Below are positions 24,273-32,000 of a DNA stretch of 59,992 nucleotides, in pieces. The translations under genes were made by a program, and so were the position numbers. Below the pieces are notes generated by a model that searched no databases, was not told the origin of the DNA, and saw only the letters and a program-made list of their open reading frames with translations. This DNA comes from Nostoc mirabile CHAB5784 (GTDB lineage: Bacteria; Cyanobacteriota; Cyanobacteriia; Cyanobacteriales; Nostocaceae): the NCBI RefSeq assembly GCF_020829645.1, contig NZ_JAIVFS010000049.1, positions 1-59,992 on the forward strand. The letters run 5' to 3'. Position 1 is the first letter of the stretch; every line of letters starts with the position of its first letter.

Positions 24273-24551
24273 TTAGGTTGACTTCGCCTCAGACGCTGGA
24301 TAAGCTTTGTGTGCTTCTGCGTAAATCTTTAATGCTACAGCCATCTGCTGTTCGGCAGTCTCTCCCTGCTCTTTGAACCAAGCAAAAGTTTCAGGATCTA
24401 CCTTAACTGTTATTGTTACAGGTGACTTGGGCATTCGCAATTGTGCTTTAGCAAAAAATTCTTCTGACAAGGGTGGAATATCTGAGGTGTCGATGTCTTC
24501 GTCACTCATTGCATCGACTCTAACCCAATCGGTTCTTGAGGTATTGTTCAT
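24273..24551 (-). CDS. brnA: BrnA family antitoxin
   Basis: 92 residues, an RHH-type antitoxin. It has an acidic N-terminal part (DEDIDTSDIPPLSEEFFAKA) and the DNA-binding strand-helix region PVTITVKVDPETFAWFKEQG. It overlaps the end of brnT by 32 nt, so the ATG at 24551 is used if the usual long N-terminus is real. In known BrnTA systems BrnA binds BrnT and autoregulates the operon. Confidence 0.85.
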   Translation of the reverse strand: MNNTSRTDWVRVDAMSDEDIDTSDIPPLSEEFFAKAQLRMPKSPVTITVKVDPETFAWFKEQGETAEQQMAVALKIYAEAHKAYPASEAKST

Positions 24552-24807
24552 AGCTTTTTCGTTCGTGAGACAGTGCCTTTCTTAATGAGATGATCCGAAC
24601 CATTTCTTCACCTGGCTCGGTGTAAATAACTACTACAATTCGACCATCGAGTAGTCCAATACCGAGATACCGATCCTCTCCATAGTCTTCTCGTTCATCT
24701 AGGTAGACAAGCATGGGTAGATTAAAGATGCGGAAAGCATCAGCAAAGTCGAAACCATGCTTTGTGATGTTGCTTTGGTTTTTACGCTCATCCCACTCAA
24801 ACTTCAT
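24520..24807 (-). CDS. brnT: BrnT family toxin
   Basis: 95 residues of the RelE-like ribonuclease toxin BrnT. The typical N-terminus is FEWDERKNQSNITKHGFDFADA, followed by LGIGLLDGRIVVVIYT and RIISLRKALSHERKSYEQY. All core parts are present, so the toxin appears functional. Its ATG overlaps the TGA of a truncated MazF-type gene (ATGA at 24804-24807). Confidence 0.88.
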   Translation of the reverse strand: MKFEWDERKNQSNITKHGFDFADAFRIFNLPMLVYLDEREDYGEDRYLGIGLLDGRIVVVIYTEPGEEMVRIISLRKALSHERKSYEQYLKNRLG

Positions 24808-24872
24808 GGACTCAATATACCAGTGACACCGGAAAAATCAACTGTGACTACATCACCGGGATTGAATGTCAC
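24804..24872 (-). pseudogene. Truncated MazF/PemK toxin
   Basis: It begins GTG ACA TTC AAT CCC and reads MTFNPGDVVTVDFSGVTGI, the standard PemK/MazF N-terminus, but stops after 22 residues. The start overlaps the antitoxin stop (TAGTG) as in functional pairs. Everything after the first beta-hairpin is missing, replaced by brnT. Confidence 0.75.
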
Positions 24873-25093
24873 TAAACTGTCTCCTCACTTTCAGGAAAAA
24901 TTGAAGCTGCGTACTGTAAGGAGAAGGATGCTAAATCAACCTGATCTTGCTCAGTCCAAGTATCACTTTGCTCAATGATCGACAAGTTTTGCTCGACTAG
25001 CTCATTTAGAATCAGGGTTGCCAAGCGTAGCCGCTCAGTTGGTGACAAGTTACAAACAACTTGGCTGTATATCTCTTGGGCTTTATTGGACAT
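24872..25093 (-). CDS. Antitoxin-like partner of the truncated MazF
   Basis: 73 residues: a helical N-terminus KAQEIYSQVVCNLSPTERLRLATLILNELV and an acidic C-terminal tail typical of antitoxins that occlude a toxin. In cyanobacteria this family usually precedes a PemK/MazF toxin, and the first 22 residues of such a toxin do follow. The reading frame is intact. Its former partner is lost. Confidence 0.72.
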   Translation of the reverse strand: MSNKAQEIYSQVVCNLSPTERLRLATLILNELVEQNLSIIEQSDTWTEQDQVDLASFSLQYAASIFPESEETV

Positions 25094-25366
25094 AATTAAT
25101 CCTCCTACCCTTTATCCTAACAGTTGCAATGCCTGCGGCAAGCCTCTAAAAACCGTCCACGCACAAGTAATGTGATTGCTGAAGATAGATAAATTGTTGG
25201 GTTTCCTCAAGTCAAGCTTTGGCGATAGGTCATTGTACTAATGTATTTCTATAAGTCTTTCCATTGCTCTATAGCAAAGTTGTGTAACGTTCAGCTTTAA
25301 GAATGTTACATTGGAACATAATAGTGCAATGTTATATTATCCAATACAGCTTTATTTGACGGGACG

Positions 25367-25609
25367 ATGAGCAAAGAAAATATTACGTTTCGGATAGATA
25401 GCGATCGCAAGGCTGCACTTGATGCGATCGCAGCTGGAATAAATCGCGATCGCAACTACGTACTTAATGAGGCGGTAGCCGCTTATCTAGAGATATATCA
25501 GTGGCAAATTGAGGAAATTCAAAAGGGAATTGCTGAAGCCAATGCTGAAGACTTTGCCAGTGATGAAGAAGTAAAAGCGACTTTTGCAAGACTCACCAAT
25601 GCATATTAA
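25367..25609 (+). CDS. Ribbon-helix-helix ParD-like antitoxin
   Basis: 80 residues with the RHH strand ENITFRIDSDRKAALDAIA, a loop with NRDRNYVLNEAVAAYL, and a C-terminal toxin-binding helix (WQIEEIQKGIAEANAEDFAS). GCGATCGC sites are present inside. The expected ParE partner begins at 25599 with a short overlap but is truncated. The region 25094-25366 is AT-rich and shows no gene. Confidence 0.82.
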   Translation: MSKENITFRIDSDRKAALDAIAAGINRDRNYVLNEAVAAYLEIYQWQIEEIQKGIAEANAEDFASDEEVKATFARLTNAY

Positions 25610-25679
25610 GTGGCTGCGTAGTGCGCTTCATTCCACACAGTCACAAATAAACTTATCAAATATCGCTTGCTTCCGGTAG
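25599..25679 (+). pseudogene. Truncated ParE toxin
   Basis: ATGCATATTAAGTGGCTGCG reads MHIKWLRSALH, the classical ParE beginning. After about 11 residues the similarity stops, and TAG follows at 25677-25679. Downstream DNA belongs to the convergent DUF29 gene. Confidence 0.72.
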
Positions 25680-26099
25680 CCAGTCTTCATCCAACACTAA
25701 CTCTAAAGAATATGGGCACTCTTCTGGAAACACGGATAAAAGTATCCCTGTTTGCTTGGCTGCTTGACGACGTGCCCTTTGATAGCTTTCCTCAAGCTGC
25801 TCTGTAGGATAGCTCTTAAGACTAGGACTATCTTCTATGGCTAACTCAATTTGGGTGCGAGAATCAGTGATGGAATCAAGCCAACTATCTGAGCGACGCT
25901 GGGGTTGATATTGCCACTTGAGCAAATGCAAAAGTAAGCGAGTTAGTTGACTGGCAATACTTCGCCGTTCACTTTTGCCCAAGCCTTCAACCTCTTCAAT
26001 CAAATGTTCTACATCAACTTCTTGCCAGCGATGCGATCGCAATAGTTGGGTTGTCTGTTCAATCCACAAATTAAAATCTGCTTTATAAGCTGCACTCAT
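25656..26099 (-). CDS. DUF29 domain protein
   Basis: 147 residues from ATG 26099 (MSAAYKADFNLWIEQTTQLL). DUF29 is common in cyanobacteria, with the pattern DVEHLIEEVEGLGKSERRSIASQLTRLLLHLLKWQYQP followed by a helical half ending in FPEECPYSLE. Function unknown. The longer frame from 26138 uses codons from the preceding frameshifted antitoxin gene. It is transcribed leftwards and overlaps that gene at its start. Confidence 0.85.
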   Translation of the reverse strand: MSAAYKADFNLWIEQTTQLLRSHRWQEVDVEHLIEEVEGLGKSERRSIASQLTRLLLHLLKWQYQPQRRSDSWLDSITDSRTQIELAIEDSPSLKSYPTEQLEESYQRARRQAAKQTGILLSVFPEECPYSLELVLDEDWLPEASDI

Positions 26100-26300
26100 A
26101 GCCGTTCTCGATCTGCTGAATGTACTCACGCAAGGCATCGTTAATCAAAGTTTGGTAATTTCCCCACCTGCTGCGTCAACTTGGTCACGAAACCATGCTA
26201 GTACTTCATCATCTAGGCGAATTGTAATTCGAGTTTTGCCTGTTGGTGTTGATTCAATCGCTCCCCGCTTACCCTGGCTAAAATCATACTCAGTTTTCAT
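26083..26300 (-). pseudogene. Frameshifted CopG/BrnA-like antitoxin
   Basis: The frame starts at ATG 26300: MKTEYDFSQGKRGAIESTPT, then RITIRLDDEVLAWFRDQVDA, and stops at TGA 26145 after 51 residues. The next frame continues the family pattern (NYQTLINDALREYIQQIE) to 26083. Loss of one G in a G-run near 26164 explains the shift. The RHH part is in the first frame, so a short product may still bind DNA. Confidence 0.7.
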
Positions 26301-26311
26301 AATTTCCAAAT

Positions 26312-26644
26312 CTAATACAATGTCAAAACTCCCAAATCTGGATTTTTGTCAAAAACTTGGATATCCTCTACATGCGATCGCAAAATCTCTTCAATCTGTT
26401 TGGTTGAACAATTGCCATAACGAATCCAAATCACTTTCGGAGGAAATCCTCGCAAAATGCTCAACTCATTAAAATCAGCATCTCTGGTTACAACAGTAAA
26501 TCCACTTTGTCGGGCATACTCCCAAACAGTTAGATCATCTGCTTGATCTAAGCTTATAAGAAAAAGATGCTGAGAGTTTGGGTACATATCAGCTAGTCGA
26601 TCAACTAACCGAGGTGATAAGTTATGGTCAAACAATAACTTCAT
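26312..26644 (-). CDS. DUF5615 PIN-like toxin
   Basis: 110 residues: MKLLFDHNLSPRLVDRLADM with the first acidic residue, DDLTVWEYARQSGFTVVTRDADF with the second acidic cluster, and WIRYGNCSTKQIEEILR. This is the DUF5615 PIN-like family, usually paired with DUF433. It overlaps the upstream gene by 4 nt. Intact. Confidence 0.87.
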   Translation of the reverse strand: MKLLFDHNLSPRLVDRLADMYPNSQHLFLISLDQADDLTVWEYARQSGFTVVTRDADFNELSILRGFPPKVIWIRYGNCSTKQIEEILRSHVEDIQVFDKNPDLGVLTLY

Positions 26645-26874
26645 GCTTGCATTGTCAGCATTTGCCGTTCTCGATCAGCCGCATAGCTTAGGCAAGCCAA
26701 AATATCCTCTTGTGTCAAATAAGGAAAGTCATCAAGCAATTCCTCGTAGGTCATACCAGAGGCAAGATATGATAAAACATCGTATACAGTAATTCGCATT
26801 CCTCGAATACAAGGCTTACCACCTCGTTTTCCTGGTTCGATTGTAATAATGTTTTGATACTGCACAGCTATCAA
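26641..26874 (-). CDS. DUF433 antitoxin-like protein
   Basis: 77 residues of DUF433, a VapB-like winged HTH: GKRGGKPCIRGMRITVYDVLSYLASGMTYEELL and YLTQEDILACLSYAADRE. It is paired with the DUF5615 toxin. It lies 3 bp after the LapA-like gene, so co-transcription is possible. Confidence 0.87.
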   Translation of the reverse strand: MIAVQYQNIITIEPGKRGGKPCIRGMRITVYDVLSYLASGMTYEELLDDFPYLTQEDILACLSYAADRERQMLTMQA

Positions 26875-26877
26875 ACC

Positions 26878-27156
26878 TCAAAAATCTTCATCGTCAACAA
26901 AAAATTCCGCATCGTCTTCTAATCGAGAATTACGCTGCCCAATACCAGCAAGTCCCCAGAGAGGTTGCAGCAGTGCCATGCCAATTAACCCTACACCGGC
27001 ACTAAAAGCCAGCACTAAACCCATTGGTATCTGAATCGATTGGAATGTTAAGAATTTTAACGATACGGGTGTGGCATTTTGGACTGAAATAATTGCGATC
27101 GCGATTACCCAAACCGTTACAACTAGAGATGTCAAAAAAGGAGCCAGAGTTTTCAT
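26878..27156 (-). CDS. LapA-domain (DUF1049) membrane protein
   Basis: 92 residues with two membrane helices (residues about 8-28 and 44-66) and an acidic tail (LEDDAEFFVDDEDF). The pattern VWVIAIAIISVQNATPVSLKF and the second helix match the lipopolysaccharide-assembly LapA/DUF1049 family. It is a common small cyanobacterial membrane protein of unknown role. Confidence 0.8.
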   Translation of the reverse strand: MKTLAPFLTSLVVTVWVIAIAIISVQNATPVSLKFLTFQSIQIPMGLVLAFSAGVGLIGMALLQPLWGLAGIGQRNSRLEDDAEFFVDDEDF

Positions 27157-27223
27157 AGTTTGATTGAAATGAGGAGTTAGGAGATAGAAGTTAAAAGTTA
27201 TATTTTGCTCAAAATTAGAAATC

Positions 27224-27261
27224 AGGAGTTAAGAATTGTTAATTTACAACTCTTAACTCCT
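27224..27261. terminator. Inverted repeat between PGM and LapA-like genes
   Basis: AGGAGTTAAGA at 27224-27234 pairs with TCTTAACTCCT at 27251-27261 (11 bp, 16-nt loop). Further TTAACTCCTAATT-type repeats follow to 27297. It may terminate the PGM transcript, but there is no clean T-run. Confidence 0.5.
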
Positions 27262-27301
27262 AATTCATAACTCTTAACTTTTAATTCCTAACTCTGACAG
27301 A

Positions 27302-28765
27302 TTAAACTGCTACTGCCTCTAGTTTAGCAATGGCACTCTCTAACTCTTGGGCGATTTGGGTGAGTTTTTCGGGAGTGTTGGTTTCTAGGTAAACGCGTAC
27401 CAGTGGTTCTGTACCGGAAGGACGCAGTAAAACCCAGCTACCTTCTTCTAAATACAGCTTAATACCGTCTTTACGCCCGACTTCCTTAACTTTAATTCCT
27501 GCTACCTCTGTAGGTGGATTTTTAGTAAAGGAGTCGATGACGGCGGTTTTGTGCGCCTCTGTGAGGTGCAAGTCTAGGCGGTTGTTGTAAAGTGGGCCAT
27601 CGGCTTCAGCGATCGCTTCTTTAACAAGCTGGCTTAAGGGTTTGCCTTCATAGGCGATCGCTTCTGCCACCAGCATATCGGCTAATACCCCGTCTTTTTC
27701 GGGAATATGCCCGATAATACTCAAACCACCTGATTCCTCTCCACCAATTAATACGGCAGTTTCCCGCATTTTTTCGCCGATGTATTTAAAACCAACTGCT
27801 GTTTCGTAAATTTGCAGCCCATTTTTAGCAGCGAAATTATCCAGCAGGTGGGTTGTAGCGACAGTGCGGACTATGGCGCCGGTTTTACCTTTGTTTTTGA
27901 TTAAATGACGTGCTAGAAGTAGCAGCACAGTATTAGGAGTAAGGACGTTTCCTTGTTCATCTACAATACCAAAGCGATCGCTATCTCCATCGGTTGCCAA
28001 GCCCAAATCAGCTTGATCGCGAACTACTGCTTCCACTAACTCAACTAATTGTTCTCCTTTGGGTTCTGGCATTCCACCCCCAAATAAAACATCCCTCCAA
28101 TCGTGGAAACTTTCTAACTGAACGCCACAATGAAGCAAAACTTCATCTAAATAGCCGCGAGAGGTAGAATACAGAGCATCGTACTTTACCTTTAAATTAG
28201 CGCTTTTAATCTTTTCTACATCAAGTAGAGTGTAGATAAATTGCAGGTAATCAGGTTTCGGATCGAAAATTGAAATTGAACCTGATGGGTTACTTCCAGG
28301 TAACTCATCCGATGCGCTTTCTATATTTGCCACAATAGTATCAGTAATCTCTGGAGTGGCAGGCCCGGCATAATCGGGTATATATTTAATTCCACAGTAG
28401 GGTGCTGGATTATGACTAGCAGTAAACATTAACGCCCCAGCGGAATTTAGATGACGGGCGTTGTAGGCAATTACTGGTGTGGGACAATCCCGATCAGTAA
28501 TTTTCACAGTCCAACCCAAGTCTGCCAAAACTTGGGCCGCTGTTTGGGCAAACTGGTCAGCTAAAAAGCGAGTATCGTAGGCAATAAGTACTGGTCTATC
28601 TTTTGTGTAGGCTGTGTCTAAATAAATGGCGATCGCCCTTGTTACTTTCCGCACATTGGGGAAAGTAAAGTCATCGGCAATAATTCCTCGCCATCCATCG
28701 GTGCCAAATTTTATCTTGCTGGACATTTTTGCCACTTGCTCCCGTACATTATCAGTACTATTCAA
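27302..28765 (-). CDS. Phosphoglucomutase/phosphomannomutase family protein
   Basis: 487 residues of the alpha-D-phosphohexomutase superfamily, interconverting sugar 1- and 6-phosphates. All four active-site elements are visible: the phosphoserine loop TASHNP (S117), the metal loop DGDSDR (259-264), the sugar-binding GGEESGG, and the phosphate-binding RPSGTEP near the C-terminus. GEESGG suggests glucose or mannose specificity. The start is 28765, or possibly 28726 (MSSKIKFGTDGWRG). It is divergent from the nuclease gene at 28873. Confidence 0.9.
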   Translation of the reverse strand: MNSTDNVREQVAKMSSKIKFGTDGWRGIIADDFTFPNVRKVTRAIAIYLDTAYTKDRPVLIAYDTRFLADQFAQTAAQVLADLGWTVKITDRDCPTPVIAYNARHLNSAGALMFTASHNPAPYCGIKYIPDYAGPATPEITDTIVANIESASDELPGSNPSGSISIFDPKPDYLQFIYTLLDVEKIKSANLKVKYDALYSTSRGYLDEVLLHCGVQLESFHDWRDVLFGGGMPEPKGEQLVELVEAVVRDQADLGLATDGDSDRFGIVDEQGNVLTPNTVLLLLARHLIKNKGKTGAIVRTVATTHLLDNFAAKNGLQIYETAVGFKYIGEKMRETAVLIGGEESGGLSIIGHIPEKDGVLADMLVAEAIAYEGKPLSQLVKEAIAEADGPLYNNRLDLHLTEAHKTAVIDSFTKNPPTEVAGIKVKEVGRKDGIKLYLEEGSWVLLRPSGTEPLVRVYLETNTPEKLTQIAQELESAIAKLEAVAV

Positions 28766-28872
28766 GCTTCCCGCAAAGCGTGTGTAGCAGCAAGTATCCT
28801 CCGAAGTTCTTTTCTAAGCAAGCCTTAGCTTAAACTTCTCTCCACCGTATTTTCTCTCACTGTTTCTGAGCA

Positions 28873-29727
28873 ATGTCAACCCCCGATCGACCTTTTGCCA
28901 GTTATCACCTTTGGTCTCTAGTTGCCCCAGCAACCGGGCAAGAACGCTGGCATTGCCAGATGAGACGGGGGTTTATCAAAGCACGGCAACACGAACCACA
29001 AGTCAAAGCGCTTTTAGGGCAAGCCACCGCGCCCCAGAGGATTGGCATACTCGCCCAAAAAGGCATTTATGAGTTTCATCATCACAGGCATCTGTTGAAG
29101 CAAGCAGATGGTGTAGAAAGAGTTGCACAGCTACTTAAATTAGGCAACTCAAGCGATCAAGTCCAGCAACGGGTGCTGCAAATTCTGAAAAAATATCACG
29201 ATGCGCCGTTGCTTTTGGATAAAGATATTATCCAATTAACTCCGGGTGATGAAGGCTTTCCTAAACCGATAGTAGTTGAACAAGAAGATTATTGCTTTCG
29301 CTTATATGCGGCTATGGACTGCGTTTTCATTGAATCTGATAGCACTTTACATATTTTGGATTTCAAAACTGGTAAGTCGGCTTTTGACCGACGACAGGCA
29401 TTAGTTTATTTAGTAGCTGCTCGTTATCTTTACCCTGGACGGGAAGCCGTTGCATCATTTTATAATTTAGAAATATGTAAAAAGTCTGAGTTAATCAGTA
29501 TCAATAATAGTGAATTAGAATACTTAAAATTTGAGTTAGCTAATATTGCCCACAAGCACCAGCACGATTTGCAAAAATATCAGGAACAAACTAGTAATTT
29601 CAGTAAAATATTCCCTCCCAATCCTGGCTCTCATTGCCGCTTTTGCCCATTTAACTCCATCTGTGAGTTTGCCGATTTTAAGCAGCATCAATCGTATCCA
29701 CTGCCAAGTTTAAGAGTTAATAGCTAA
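28873..29727 (+). CDS. PD-(D/E)XK nuclease family protein with Cys cluster
   Basis: 284 residues. Nuclease motifs are visible as AMDCVFIE and HILDFKTGK (D-x-K), and a C-terminal cysteine group CRFCPFNSIC resembles the iron-sulfur binding ends of Cas4/AddB-type nucleases. CRISPR genes are absent in the window, so this is probably a DNA repair nuclease of the RecB type. It may act on ends or flaps; substrate unknown. The upstream 107-bp region holds the shared promoters with PGM. Confidence 0.8.
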   Translation: MSTPDRPFASYHLWSLVAPATGQERWHCQMRRGFIKARQHEPQVKALLGQATAPQRIGILAQKGIYEFHHHRHLLKQADGVERVAQLLKLGNSSDQVQQRVLQILKKYHDAPLLLDKDIIQLTPGDEGFPKPIVVEQEDYCFRLYAAMDCVFIESDSTLHILDFKTGKSAFDRRQALVYLVAARYLYPGREAVASFYNLEICKKSELISINNSELEYLKFELANIAHKHQHDLQKYQEQTSNFSKIFPPNPGSHCRFCPFNSICEFADFKQHQSYPLPSLRVNS

Positions 29728-29873
29728 TTGGTTTACCTCTTGATATTGGTTCAATCTTCAAAAAACAGCTGCTAAATCCTCGTACTTTTACTGACCTCAT
29801 TCTCGACTCCTGTCAGACAACCTAGATGTAAACTACACCGATTTTTATCTTTGGTTGTGAGGAGTTAAGACTA

Positions 29874-31217
29874 GTGCGATTAACCACAAATAAATCTGTA
29901 TCTAGATTAGTAGGAATTTGGACGTTTCTTTTACTTTTAATATTTAAGGGAGTTTTTCCTAAACCAGCTTTTGCCTTCCTGTCGTCATTGGATGCTTGTG
30001 CTGTTAAACCTGAATGTGCCGCTGCTATAGGCTCTGAAGTAGCTCCTGCTGTTGCTGCTCCCACTTCTGCGGGTGTTGGTGCTTCAACCATTACCACTAC
30101 TACAGCTGCTGGAACTACTACTTCTTCTGTTCAAACTGTTGCTGGCGCTACAATTGTTGGGGATATGCGCCTATCTGGCGTTGTTGCTTTTTATATCTGG
30201 AATCTCGGTCAAAATCAGCAGGCTCAAAAAAAGGCTGCTGAACGATATTGTCAAGCTAATCCTCATGATGGTGTTTGTGTTGCGCTTCACTACCAAACTG
30301 GCGATGCTGGAAACGGCGACCCTGATGCCTGTAAGTTCCATATTACTCGGCGTTTTTCTTACCCCTTTACTATTGATTTAATCCAAGCACCTGATGCTCA
30401 GTGTGGAACGACTACTGTTTACGCCATTAACGGTACTCCTTATTCTCGTGGGGTATATCCTACTGAAGTTCAGCAGCCTGTTGATTGGAAAGATTGGCCC
30501 CAACAAAAGCGTGATGCGGCAGTTAGATTACTTAATCCTTCTGACTGGCAAGGTTTAATTAGTTCAATGCCAGCAGGAGGCATATTAAATCCTGGAGATA
30601 AGATTCATGCTCCTACAATTGTAATTCCAGGGCAAGAAACAGACGACCCTCTTACGCCAGCAGATGAGCGTTTGTTGAAAAAGGAGTCTGGATTTTTTAC
30701 TTTTCCTGGAATTCCTGATTTTGATAAAGATGGCATTCCAGATTCAATTGACCTAGACAATGATAATGACGGAATAGTAAATACGAATGATCCAGAACCG
30801 TACAATCCTAATGTTCCATTCGCAAGTAGTTTACCTGATGAGTCAGCAAAAGTTACTCCTGAAGTTCTTCAAGACATCCGCGACATTGTAGATCCCTATA
30901 AAAATGAAGAGTGTGTTCCATGCGCTGCTGAAATTGAGGCTTACTTGAGAGAGAAAGGTATTCATGGAGAGCGCATTAAACTTGATGCTGTCAAAATAGT
31001 GAGAGACGATGACTTCATATATGATGATAGCTTAGAGCTTAGAATTGCAACCAATGGTCATCATGAAGGAATTGCGATTAAGATCAATGGAGAAGTAAGG
31101 GTTTTCGATAATCACCGCCCAGAGGGGCTTCCGAGGCAGCAGTGGATGAATAACCTGGTATATCATAGTAAGATATTTGGACGCTCTGATTTTCGTAACT
31201 CAGGATACTTGTTTTAA
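29874..31217 (+). CDS. Secreted protein with C-terminal papain-fold toxin domain (Tox-PL-2-like)
   Basis: 447 residues from GTG 29874, preceded by GGAG at a usable distance. A signal peptide or anchor lies at residues about 12-34 (IWTFLLLLIFKGVFPKPAFA). An Ala/Thr-rich stretch and a Cys-containing middle domain follow, then a calcium-binding TSP3-like repeat at about 279-307 (DFDKDGIPDSIDLDNDNDG). The C-terminal domain from about 345 shows ECVPCAAEIEAYLREKGI (C347/C350), NGHHEGIAI (H396/H397) and VFDNHRPEG (D412/N413). These agree with the Tox-PL-2 papain-like toxin family, with Cys, His and Asp/Asn in order. It is followed by two immunity-like genes 16 and 783 bp downstream. Target unknown. 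Confidence 0.75.
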   Translation: MRLTTNKSVSRLVGIWTFLLLLIFKGVFPKPAFAFLSSLDACAVKPECAAAIGSEVAPAVAAPTSAGVGASTITTTTAAGTTTSSVQTVAGATIVGDMRLSGVVAFYIWNLGQNQQAQKKAAERYCQANPHDGVCVALHYQTGDAGNGDPDACKFHITRRFSYPFTIDLIQAPDAQCGTTTVYAINGTPYSRGVYPTEVQQPVDWKDWPQQKRDAAVRLLNPSDWQGLISSMPAGGILNPGDKIHAPTIVIPGQETDDPLTPADERLLKKESGFFTFPGIPDFDKDGIPDSIDLDNDNDGIVNTNDPEPYNPNVPFASSLPDESAKVTPEVLQDIRDIVDPYKNEECVPCAAEIEAYLREKGIHGERIKLDAVKIVRDDDFIYDDSLELRIATNGHHEGIAIKINGEVRVFDNHRPEGLPRQQWMNNLVYHSKIFGRSDFRNSGYLF

Positions 31218-31233
31218 AGTGTAGATAATCAAT

Positions 31234-31941
31234 ATGAATAATCTCTCTAGACTTCTCCAAGAGATTAAAGATAACCCAGTCAAATACATAGATAAGCCAT
31301 CAATTACTCACCTTGATTCCTTTGTAAGGGGGTGGTATTTAAGTCGAATAGAGCATTTCGGATTAAATCCACAAGGCTACCCAATGGAAGGATTTGACGA
31401 GTGGATGAAAGAAAGAGTAAAAACTACAGTTTCACAATCATGGGCTGAGATAATTCTGTTTTTTTGTCGGACTGAGAGAAATGCATTCTATAGTTTTTTT
31501 GAAGAATATGAGCAGTTTCTAAAACACAAAGATGATTCCAAAATTCAAGAAAGTGAAGAAAAAGCTAGCCCTACTGAAGATAATTCAAAGTTTCGTCAAT
31601 TTGATATTTACAACGAGATTCTAAAGGGCATAAAGAAAAGGCCGGGTATATACTTAAGAACTAGTCCAATCACTGAACTAGATATGCTTTTGCGAGGATA
31701 CAGTCTGGCTCGAAGAGAAGTTGGCATACCTCCAAGCGAGCCAGAAAGGGAATTTGAAGGTTTTCAATCATGGGTTCAAGAAAAATATGGAATTAAGTCA
31801 GGTCAGTCATGGGCTAAGATAATTCTTTTTTATTCTGTAGACGAGCATGAGGCACTACAGAACTTTTTTGAATTATTTGAAGAATACTTGAATAGGAACA
31901 AGAGTTTAGAAGTAGACGAAAATATAAGCAGAGAGTGTTAA
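31234..31941 (+). CDS. Two-domain putative immunity protein, copy 1
   Basis: 235 residues built from two related units of about 105 residues. Unit 1 (residues 1-105) is MNNLSRLLQEIKDNPVKYID to FEEYEQFLKH, and unit 2 (about 125-225) is FDIYNEILKGIKKRPGIYLR to FELFEEYLNRNK. Both contain a short Leu-rich segment then QSWAEIILFF/QSWAKIILFY and end in a helix with FF.L.EEYL. No signal peptide, so it is cytoplasmic. It starts 16 bp after the toxin stop, as immunity genes do. I do not know the named Imm family. Confidence 0.62.
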   Translation: MNNLSRLLQEIKDNPVKYIDKPSITHLDSFVRGWYLSRIEHFGLNPQGYPMEGFDEWMKERVKTTVSQSWAEIILFFCRTERNAFYSFFEEYEQFLKHKDDSKIQESEEKASPTEDNSKFRQFDIYNEILKGIKKRPGIYLRTSPITELDMLLRGYSLARREVGIPPSEPEREFEGFQSWVQEKYGIKSGQSWAKIILFYSVDEHEALQNFFELFEEYLNRNKSLEVDENISREC

Positions 31942-32000
31942 GGTGCCGTACTCTCAGGCATAATACACCCTACTCGCTAAATTAAATTGGAGTAATCAAT

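Noticed and set aside
28873..29727. Cas4-like nuclease as sign of a CRISPR system
   Set aside because: No repeat-spacer array or other cas gene lies in the window; the Cys cluster also fits RecB/AddB-like repair nucleases.
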